Both the position numbers and the translations under genes were made by a program. The notes below the pieces were generated by a model, which had not been told where the DNA came from, did not search any database, and was given only the letters and a program-made list of their open reading frames with translations. A stretch of 32,448 nt of DNA from Entamoeba invadens IP1 (taxonomy: Eukaryota > Evosea > Mastigamoebida > Endamoebidae), in the NCBI RefSeq assembly GCF_000330505.1, contig NW_004440403.1, positions 54,328 through 86,775 on the forward strand, written 5' to 3'. Shown one piece after another: positions 11,401-20,260 of the stretch (positions are counted from its first letter, which is position 1; every line of letters starts with the position of its first letter).

Positions 11401-12999
11401 TAAATTCACTTGTGTNNNNNNNNNNNNNNNNNNNNNNNNNNNNNNNNNNNNNNNNNNNNNNNNNNNNNNNNNNNNNNNNNNNNNNNNNNNNNNNNNNNNN
11501 NNNNNNNNNNNNNNNATTCACTTGTGTTGCTTGCGAACGGAAGTTGTGTTGGTTTTTCACAAATATCAAAATGCAAAGAAATAACAAAATCAAAATGTTC
11601 AAAATGTTCATTCTGGTACGTTCCAAGTGAAGATGGCACGTCATGTGATTCACAAGCTGTTTGGTGGGTCATTCTTGTTGCGGTTTTGTTTTTACTTATT
11701 GTGTTATTTGTTCTCATCTTGCTGATTGTTATTTTAACAAAAATCATATTCAACAAATATCATTCACATGAAATTGTAAAGACAACAACACTCTTTGCAA
11801 TGAATAAATCCAACATCAATTTTGTTTTTCTCCAAGGCGGTGTTTGTGTTTCTTCAAATTTAATAGACTTAAATTCGGACATCGAACAGATTGAAGTCAA
11901 TGTAGAGACTCGGCAATTACTATGTGTTGGAAACACAAACAAAAACGCCATCAAAACACAATTTACAATATCATCTAACATCACAAAGTTTACAATTCGT
12001 GTTGATCCAGAGGTTTTTACACTTAAAAGTGGCTATGCGTGTGAGTTTTCTATATATGTCAAGCCATTGTGTTCTTGCAAAATTAACAGCACAATTCATT
12101 TGGTTTCCAAAAATTTAAAAACAAATGAAGAAAAATACAACGAAATTTTGCTTGTTGGTGTGACACAACAGACTACTCGAATTGATTACGATGAATTAAT
12201 TGAAGATGAGAAACTTGGCGAAGGATCCTTTGGTATTGTCTACAAAGGAAATTATAGAGGAAATGTTGTTGCAATCAAAAAGATGAAAACTGCTGTTGAC
12301 AATGATGATTCGATGGATGAATTTGACAATGAAGTGACAATGCTTGATAAGTTTAGGTGTGAGTATATTGTTCATTTTTATGGCGCAGTGTTTATACCAA
12401 GCAAGGTGTGTATGGTAACAGAATTTGCACAATATGGAAGTTTACAAGACTTAATGAAACACAAAACAAGTGATGAAATTAATATCAAATTGCGAGTCAA
12501 ATATATGATAGATGCAGCAAAAGGTGTTTCATATCTACACGAAAACGGGATCTTACACAGAGACATCAAACCAGACAACATTTTAATATTTTCAATTGAT
12601 ATAAACGAAAAAACGAATGCAAAATTGACTGATTTTGGGTCATCAAGAAATATCAATATGATGATGACTAATATGACATTCACTAAAGGAATCGGAACAC
12701 CAAAGTATATGGCGCCTGAAGTTTTGAACAAAGAATATTACAAAAAAGGCGCAGATATCTATTCATTTGGTGTGACGTTATTTGAATGTGTCACATGGAA
12801 AAACCCATATCCTAAAGAACAGTTTAAGTTTGCATGGGATATCGTCGACTTTGTTGTGAGTGGAAAACGCCTGAAAAAGCCGGCTAATTTGAATGACAAC
12901 ATATACAACATTGTTAATGATATGTGGTGTCAAGACGTTCGCAAACGAATAGAAATGAATAATGTTGTGTCAAAACTTGAATGTATAAATGCATTTTAA
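8472..12999 (+). CDS. Transmembrane receptor-like protein kinase (TMK family), with scaffold gap
   Basis: A type I membrane protein kinase, presumably a surface sensor. The ATG at 8472 starts a signal peptide (YIVFILLIDMVVS). Residues about 25-570 are Asn/Ser-rich with recurring short strands (N.S...M....K), suggestive of a beta-helix. Residues about 580-1020 are cysteine-rich, with many CxxC pairs (CLTCFDNETTCLSC type) as in Entamoeba TMK ectodomains. One transmembrane helix follows at about 1027-1054 (WWVILVAVLFLL...). Then comes a beta-rich cytosolic linker and a kinase domain from about 1205: glycine loop GEGSFGIV, VAIKK lysine, HRDIKPDN (Asp about 1327), DFGSS and GTPKYMAPE. All catalytic residues are present; the type is tyrosine-kinase-like. 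A 100-N gap at 11416-11515 splits the frame on paper. Removing it together with a 12-nt duplicated flank restores one frame of 1471 residues. Confidence 0.88.
11416..11515. other. Scaffold gap of 100 Ns, probably an artefact
   Basis: Exactly 100 Ns, the usual placeholder for a gap of unknown size. The 12 bases before it (11404-11415) are identical to the 12 bases after it (11516-11527): attcacttgtgt. Collapsing the Ns and one copy of the overlap removes 112 nt and joins the ectodomain frame to the transmembrane/kinase frame without a shift or stop. Confidence 0.85.
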
Positions 13000-13179
13000 T
13001 TGTTGGAAATTAAATAATAATAATATTCATTAATTGTATTTGAAAGTTTTGTGATTAACTTTACAATATTTATCCATAAACGTATATTATAACATATCGT
13101 ATAACGTATTTACTATTTACATACAAAAATTGAAATATAAAATTCAACATGATTAAAAAACATGTTAATTGTGATTCAA

Positions 13180-14565
13180 TTAAAACCAAAATAAAAAACC
13201 TGTTTTTTTCTTTTGGTTCACAACACTTTTGCAATTTTTAAAGCAGAATTGGTCACAATGAACAACAGTTGTTGGCACACAAATGTCGAGAGAATTACAA
13301 TCCTCAAAACATCCACCTCTTAAGTATTTTACATTTTTGTGTATATTAATAGTGTTCAACTTTCTGCATTTGAAAAAGGTGTCTTCGTTAATTTCACTGA
13401 TTCCATTTGGAAGTTGAACTTTTTCCAGCATAGAACATTCCATAAAACACGAGTTGTATATTTTTGTGACCTCATTTGGAATTTCAATTTCTTTCAGTTT
13501 TAAACAACGACTAAAACATTCTTCTGCTAAATTTTTCAACTTCTTTGGCAATGAAATTGTTTTCAATTCGCTACATCCTGAAAAGCACCTATTTCCAAAA
13601 CATGTAATACTGTCAGGAAAGGAAACGGACACCAATGATACACAATTATAAAAGCATTCACATCCAATTCGGTCATAATTTCCTTGAATATCAACAATCG
13701 ACAATGATGAACAACTATAAAACGCTTGTTTTGCTAAATAATCGTTTAATTTTGGTATTTCGACTCTTTTTAATAATGTGCACCTTTCAAAGCAGTTATC
13801 CCCTAAAAATTCTATCGACTCAAAATCAATGGTTGCTAATTTCTTACAATTATCAAAACAAAAATCTTTAAAATATATAACAGCATTCAACATACTAACT
13901 AAACTGAGTTGTTCACAATTTTTAAAGCATTCATATTCAAATGAAGTAACGGCATTTGGTACAACAATCGACTTTAAAGCACTACAACCATAAAATGTGC
14001 AATTATTAATGATTTTCATATAAGACGGCAAAATTATCAATTCGAGCAAATGGCATTGGACAAAACACAAACGTTTTATGTCGGTCACATTGTTTGGAAT
14101 TTGAATTGAAGTCATTTGTGACGACGAAAAACATTTTTCTCCAAGACTTCTTATTGAAGTTGGAATGACTTCTCCAAAATTCAGTCTGTCTTTTTCGGTA
14201 TATACAACGTTTTTAAAACAAAAATTCGAGTTTTTGTGAACTTGAGTCAAAGTATAATCTACTTCAAACCAAATATTTATTTGATAAAATTTTGTTTCAA
14301 AATTAAAAACTGAATCTTTCCCAGTGCGTTCAATTTTGTTAAAAAGGACATTCCCAAATAATTCGGATTCTTTCGACCAAACGTTAAGAGTCTCCAGATG
14401 ACTAAAATATTTTAATGTTGTTTTGTTAATTTGAATTGGGTTGTTGTGAAATTTATCAATGTTCCCTTCATACTTTTTGCTTACAAATTCTAAATTAATG
14501 AAGTCTATAATAGTTAAAAAATATTGAGATACAACCATTATGTGATATCCGTCTAAACGACTCAT
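13180..14565 (-). CDS. BspA-like leucine-rich repeat protein, 461 aa, intact
   Basis: An intact frame from ATG at 14565. Residues 1-65 are the N-terminal module of the family (IMVVSQYF, DFINLEFVSKKY, FHNNPI, HLETLN). From about residue 125 to the end there are 14 repeats of about 23 residues, each with a CF (or related) and a Cys about three residues later followed by L..I.IP..V. This is the LRR_5/BspA type found in very large numbers in Entamoeba. No signal peptide or membrane segment is seen. The C-terminus is unusual: a basic patch followed by aromatics (QKKKTGFLFWF). There is no CAAX box of the kind that anchors some Entamoeba members. Function is not established; BspA repeats mediate protein binding. 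It lies head to tail with a close paralogue at 15058-16065. Confidence 0.9.
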   Translation of the reverse strand: MSRLDGYHIMVVSQYFLTIIDFINLEFVSKKYEGNIDKFHNNPIQINKTTLKYFSHLETLNVWSKESELFGNVLFNKIERTGKDSVFNFETKFYQINIWFEVDYTLTQVHKNSNFCFKNVVYTEKDRLNFGEVIPTSIRSLGEKCFSSSQMTSIQIPNNVTDIKRLCFVQCHLLELIILPSYMKIINNCTFYGCSALKSIVVPNAVTSFEYECFKNCEQLSLVSMLNAVIYFKDFCFDNCKKLATIDFESIEFLGDNCFERCTLLKRVEIPKLNDYLAKQAFYSCSSLSIVDIQGNYDRIGCECFYNCVSLVSVSFPDSITCFGNRCFSGCSELKTISLPKKLKNLAEECFSRCLKLKEIEIPNEVTKIYNSCFMECSMLEKVQLPNGISEINEDTFFKCRKLNTINIHKNVKYLRGGCFEDCNSLDICVPTTVVHCDQFCFKNCKSVVNQKKKTGFLFWF

Positions 14566-15057
14566 GTTATATTTATCAGTTTGTTATTATTTAAAAAAAA
14601 CATTTTTAAAAAACTATCATAAATGATTTTCAAAAAAGTGGAAAACAATCTGACTCGTTTTCAAATTATAGTAAAATATAATTTTAATGCTATAATTTAA
14701 AAAATAATTGCTATTATTTTAAAAACATTTATTAAATAATTTATTAAATAACCCAAAAAATAAAAATAAAAACAAACATAAAATTAAAAAATAAAAATAC
14801 TCATAAAACTAAACAATTAAAAATAAAAGTTTTGTTTAATTAAAAATCAAATTTTAAATAAAAATAAGTTATAATATTAAAAAATCTCTACAAAAATTAT
14901 TCATTTAAGACAAATAGACACTTTTGACTGTAAACCAATTATAAGTTAGCCTTTTTAATAACTAAAAATAACTAATAATAATTTATAATTATCAAACATA
15001 ATAACACCTCAAATTCAATTACTTGTTACTAAAATGAATTAAAAATGGACCAAATCT
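14566..15057. other. AT-rich intergenic between two LRR genes
   Basis: About 490 bp of very AT-rich sequence that should contain the promoter of the 13180-14565 gene and the 3' end of the 15058-16065 gene. It has runs of aaaataaaaa-like words. No specific element was recognised. Confidence 0.5.
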
Positions 15058-16065
15058 TTAATTGACATCAAAACATTTTGTCCCAATTAATGTAACAGTT
15101 GTTGGAACAACAACATTAGTTAAATTTGAACACTTTTCAAAACAGAATAATCCAAGTGACTCTACACTGCTTGGTATTACTAACTCACTCAAACTTGCAC
15201 ACCTCGTAAAACATCCATTTCCAATAATGTTAACACTCGTTGGTATAACAACTTGTATTAACATACTACAATCAGAAAAACATTTGTCTTGCAACACTTT
15301 GAGTTTGTCGGGCAAATCAATTTCTCTCAAATTTTCACAATATTGGAAACATTCTTCTCCGATATAAGAGACACTTTTTGGAATATTAATTTGACTCAAA
15401 TTTTTGCATTGATAAAAGCATTTATAATCAATTGACTCCAATTTTGATGGTAAAACCACTTCGCTTAGTCTAATGCATCGTTCAAAACAGTTCTCTTCAA
15501 TTGATTTTATATTATTTGAAAATACAACTTTATTTAGATTACCACACCCCATAAAACATCCACTTCCAATAGAAGTGACACTGTTGGGTATTATAATGGT
15601 ATTTAACTTGGTGCAATTTATGAAACATCTCCGACCTAAAGAAGTGACAGATGGTGGGATATTCAACCCAAATTTTTTTTGATCTTCGTATGTGTAATTA
15701 ATACGTTTAAAAACAACTTTTTGTTTGTGATTTTTATAAAATGTTGTGTAATCAATTTCAAACCAGACAATGACTTGGAAAAACTTTTTCTTTTTAAAAA
15801 TGTTTTTAACTGAAGCATTTTGGTGAGATTTTGCAGAAGGCAGCAAAATTGTCCCAAAATTCTCGTCATTGGTGTCAAAAATATAAAGTGTTTCTATATT
15901 TGTAAAATAAGTGATTGTTTTTGGGGTCAATGGAACCGGATTGTAATGGAACTTTGAAATCGTATCTTTAAATTTGTGACATACAAATTCTAAATTGATG
16001 AAGTCTTTGATTGTCTTGAAGTATTTGGTAACTATCATAATATTGTATCCATCGAGTTTGGACAT
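15058..16065 (-). CDS. BspA-like leucine-rich repeat protein, 335 aa, intact
   Basis: An intact frame from ATG at 16065. The N-terminal module (YNIMIVTKYFKTIKDFINLEFV, with FHYNPVPL and NIETLYIF) is closely similar to that of the neighbouring 461-aa gene, and a tandem-duplication origin is likely. From about residue 128 it carries nine BspA-type repeats of about 23 residues (CF..C..L..I.IP.SV..IG). The repeats here are more regular than in the neighbour. The protein ends inside a repeat, right after KCFDVN. This could be its natural end or an old truncation. No signal peptide or transmembrane segment is visible. A perfect 8-bp palindromic stem lies about 31-52 nt upstream of the start. Confidence 0.9.
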   Translation of the reverse strand: MSKLDGYNIMIVTKYFKTIKDFINLEFVCHKFKDTISKFHYNPVPLTPKTITYFTNIETLYIFDTNDENFGTILLPSAKSHQNASVKNIFKKKKFFQVIVWFEIDYTTFYKNHKQKVVFKRINYTYEDQKKFGLNIPPSVTSLGRRCFINCTKLNTIIIPNSVTSIGSGCFMGCGNLNKVVFSNNIKSIEENCFERCIRLSEVVLPSKLESIDYKCFYQCKNLSQINIPKSVSYIGEECFQYCENLREIDLPDKLKVLQDKCFSDCSMLIQVVIPTSVNIIGNGCFTRCASLSELVIPSSVESLGLFCFEKCSNLTNVVVPTTVTLIGTKCFDVN

Positions 16066-17276
16066 TGTATGTTTAAAATATATTCGAATTGTTGTTAAGA
16101 TCTATTGTAAGATCTTATCTAATTAAAAACAATTTCAAAAAATTAAAAACATTAATAATTTTTTTATTAAAAATATACTATATAGTATTATTTGTTATTT
16201 TTTTCATTTTAATTTATGTTAAATGTAAAATCAGAACTGCAAACCCCAATTAACACTTTCACAACCCAAAACTTTTTTTAAGAAGAAAAATAAGTAAAAA
16301 GGAAATTGTCCAAATCATTTTTTATTATTTTTTATTCAAAAACCCCTTTCTAACCCAAACCAGCCAATAGTCAGTTTTATTTTACTTAAAATAATTAACA
16401 AATGAGAACTCAATTACCTAAGATTGATCAAAAATAATCTTTTGGATGAAATTCATATCGCTTTATCGTGTTTCAACATTTAATATAAAAACGCAACATC
16501 ATCAACCCACTTTATGACAAACAACGTCAAATAGTCACATTAACAAATATGACGACTATACATACATTATTATCGTTATAATCAAATGACAATATACTCT
16601 TTATATAATAAACAACCAAATATATTAAATTATCATTTAACCCTATTTTTCTTTCTAATGCTTTGCTCTTGTTTAACACAAATAAACTCGTTCATGTTTA
16701 TTTGTGTGACTAAAAAATATACAATTCAAATTTGAGTTGATAAAAAAAATAAATTGGAATTAACAAAAATTTGTTTTGTGTATGAAGTCAAAAAAGGGTT
16801 TAGGTAAAAGAAAAAAATAAAAACTTATTATTATTACGTTTCTGTTTTGAACGTGTTAAATATGTGTTTTTGAAAAAGAAAAATAATATTTCATTTTTTT
16901 GAAAAAAAATGAAACAAATTACAAGAAACAAATTATTGCGTAAATAATGCCTTTTCAAATGTTTTGCTTAAATTACACTTGAAATTATTTTACAAATAAT
17001 ATAACCAATAGTATATTACAAAACAAATTAATACAAAATATAAAATTAAAATAAATAAATAAACTGTTATTCAAAACTCTGTATAGTTTCCAAAATTTAT
17101 AAAACCCCTTTGTCCCAAATTTTCATTATTACTATTCTTTATTGGTTTTATTTTTTTATTTTTTTGTTGAAACAACAACGGTACACAGTTTTAAACCCCC
17201 TTACAACCAATACAGTTTCAATTGTTGAATAAAAAATCGCGAAATCACTTAAATATGGGGTATATCTTTATTTTTT
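16066..17276. other. AT-rich intergenic, no gene seen
   Basis: About 1.2 kb without a credible frame on either strand. It contains a hairpin at 16096-16117 and a few C-rich words (aaaacccctttctaaccc near 16340, aaaaccccttt near 17100, aacccccttac near 17194). If the pogo-type element to the right has a terminal repeat it should lie near here, but I could not find a matching inverted partner on the other side. Confidence 0.5.
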
Positions 17277-19188
17277 TTAATTTTCCATGTTCATTTTTAA
17301 ACTGTATAATACCATTATACAGTTGACTGAATCGTGGTGTTTTTGGTCATAGCTTTTTAAAATTAAGAGACAATCTACAATGTGGTTATTAATTTCTTTG
17401 ATATCAAGAAGACTACAGTGTGCCTTTTTTACTGCTTCGAGTAGTTCTTCAAAATAAACAACTTGACTTTTGAAGTACTCCAATGTTTCATTGACATCAG
17501 TAATGGCGTAATTTTGGAGATTGTTATAGTTGTATATACCTCTGTTAACATAAGCATATAACTGCGTGTTGAATTGAGTAACCATTTCAATTTTTGTGGT
17601 GTTCACATCTAGTAACCAAAAACGAGTTTAATTGTTTTGTTGTATCCAAAACAAAGTCCAAAAATTCAATTTTCTTAGAACGGACATTTTGTTCGATAAC
17701 GTATAAAATGTCGATTAAATCAACTCAATCATTTGTTCATTGTCTTCTCCATCTCCATCTGTATTCTCATTACATTGACAATAATCATCTTTAAATGGGT
17801 ATATATTTTCATAACCCATATTCACGATTTCATTGACTGTATCTACATATTCACCATTTTCTAAATGAATTGACCAATATAAATTCATTAACCAAGTGTT
17901 GATTTCATGATTGTCTTCACTCTCCATTAATACACAACTTGAGAACAATCCAGTGTGTACAATACAGTTGTGTATAGTTTTCGGAGTAACACGTGTCCAA
18001 GCATCCAACAAAAGTTCAATAGATTCCATCACCGTCAACTGCTGTTGTTTTACAACAAAGTCACTCTTTTTACTTTTTGGTGACAGGGAGTATATCGATA
18101 ATTTCATCAATTTCGAGTTTTAAAAGAGCGTCAAGTAAATGGTTTGTATCGCAACCAAGAATGTCCTGAATTATAGCCTTTTCGGTATTATCACATTTGT
18201 TGATCTGTTCTGTTAAAACATTCTTCTTTTTAAAGGCAATATATTCATCTTTATTTCTCATTTTTTTAATGTGATCCTTTATAAAGTTTTTATGGTAATA
18301 TTTTTTTAATGTAGATATAATTCCCTGATCAATCGGTTGTAGCTTACTTGTAATCCCTGCTGGAAGGCGGATAATCTCGATATTTGATGGGATGTAATCA
18401 TCTTTGTGTGTCGGAGCATTATCAATTAAAAGCGCAATGAATCTTTTTTCTGCTTTCAATTTTTGGTCCCATTCTTTCGAAAATTCTTGCCAAATATAAA
18501 CAGACATCCAACTCGAGTTTTGTTGTTTATAAACAACTCGAAGATTACCAAATTTGGATTGTGAACTTCCTTTGGGTTTGACAGCTTTGTGAATCACAAT
18601 AGGAGGAAGTTTGTCACTTCCATCACAATTACAACAAAACATTATGGTAATCCTTTCTTTGTTCGTTTCAACATTTTTGAGTGATTTTTTGGTTGTCAAA
18701 CTTCTTATTGGCAACTGCCTGTAAAACAATCCAGTTTCATCTATGTTGTATATATTTGAATTGCTATATATTTGAAGTCTTTCTTTAAAAAAAGCAATTT
18801 CATCAACGAAAAGTGGCAAATTGACAAAGTCTTTCTTACCGACACAAAAATGGTATTTCAACACGAACTTCTCTTTGAAGTGTCTAACAAAGGAAGATAC
18901 ATCTTTGATTACAACATCTTTGAATTCTTCTTTTCTAATAATATCATGTACTTTTTTCTTGAAAGACGTAGTCATCTAAGTAATAGTTTGAGTATATAGA
19001 CTTCGATGCATATTCATTAAGTAGTTCAATGATTTTACGTTTTTGCCTTTTCTGATATGCTTGAATGTCTTTGTATTTCTTCTTCTGTACGCTTCAAGTT
19101 GTATAATGTCAAATCCATATTTTGGATACTTTGCTTCAAACTCTATTAATATATTTTTCCAGAAATTTTTATGCTTTCTCAACTCCAT
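17277..19188 (-). pseudogene. Decayed pogo/Tigger-type (CENP-B-like) transposase
   Basis: Read on the minus strand from ATG at 19188, 70 codons end in a TAG; the very same frame continues at 18975 for 301 codons. The catalytic triad of the DDE superfamily is visible: NIDETGLF (first Asp), LLIDNAPTHKDD (second Asp), and LQPIDQGI (third Asp), with 30 residues between the second and third, as in pogo/Tigger (DDxD) elements. The part before it (SSFVRHFKEKF) fits the end of the Tc5-type DNA-binding domain. Near 18070 the frame shifts by one and continues as MESIELLLDAWTRV and TIHNCIVHTGLF, the usual C-terminal region. At least two further frameshifts follow (around 17715 and 17600) before the last open stretch ends at 17277. 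It is therefore inactive. No terminal repeats were identified. Confidence 0.82.
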
Positions 19189-20260
19189 AAATTTGTAATG
19201 TAATTGTTTGTTCTGTTTTTAACAAATAAATAATTATTGATGTAACAAATCTATTTAATTAATTAAATAAAATATTTATTATAGTAAATTGAGTTGAATA
19301 TAAAACAAATAATAAAATTATAGTTTAGTTTTTAAAGAATGTTCTTCACAATTCTTCCAAATCCGACAAATAGATTATTTTTTTGTGCAAAGATCTCGAC
19401 AAATTAACCCCTTTCATTGTATCTTACATTTTTATAGCGTTGTTTTTATTTGTCAAGTAAAGTATGTATGATAACTGAATTTGCATAACATAAATGTTAA
19501 ACTGATTTTATTTAATTGACGAAACTAAAATGTAAAGGTTTTTATTTCAAATGGAATTAATGTTAAAAACATCAAAGGTAATTTTGTATTTATTTGAGAA
19601 TTGCATTTTACATAGATATTCAAAACTAATAAAATAATGTATTTTGCATCAACACTTTAATGGTTGAATCAAATAATTTGAATTGAATACTTTGGGCACT
19701 TCAACAAATTTAATTTTGTTAATGACTAATTTAAAAAAAGTTGGGCTTATTAAAAGCCACATTTCAATTTTTAACAAACAACAGTTGTGTTTATTGAATA
19801 CTTGGTACAAGCAAATTAACATTTTACAAAAATAACAAGTGAGTTGTTTTGATATATCGATGTAAAGTTTTTATTGTTAATTAGAACAGTTGTTTTATTT
19901 TGTATACCATTGTTGTTTTATAAATTGGGTGATGATTATTTTTTCTATAATCAGATTATTTTTCTTTTTTATATATTTGCTTTTTCACTTTAAATTGTTT
20001 TATTTATAATAAACAAATGTCACACTATACAACAGTCAATTCACATTGCTTTTTTTTCATACATGACATATTAAATATCTGTTATTCTTTTCTCAAAATG
20101 TCATTTTTTAGCTATCAATAATATAAACTATTACAACATTGATTTACATTACGATAATATGATTTTGTGTATTGGTATATTGCACATATACCAATTAAAT
20201 AGCTAGAAAGAAATTAAATACCATATTTATAAAAACTATAAATAAAGTAATTAAAGTGAA
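19189..20260. other. AT-rich intergenic, no gene seen
   Basis: About 1.07 kb without a credible open frame, RNA gene or repeat. It separates the pogo-type remnant from the 3' end of the large paralogue. No inverted partner to any sequence on the far side of the pogo remnant was recognised. Confidence 0.5.

Noticed and set aside
17160..19520. Terminal inverted repeats of the pogo-type element (cagtttcaattgttg near 17212 as a candidate)
   Set aside because: No reverse-complement partner was found on the other side up to about 20000.
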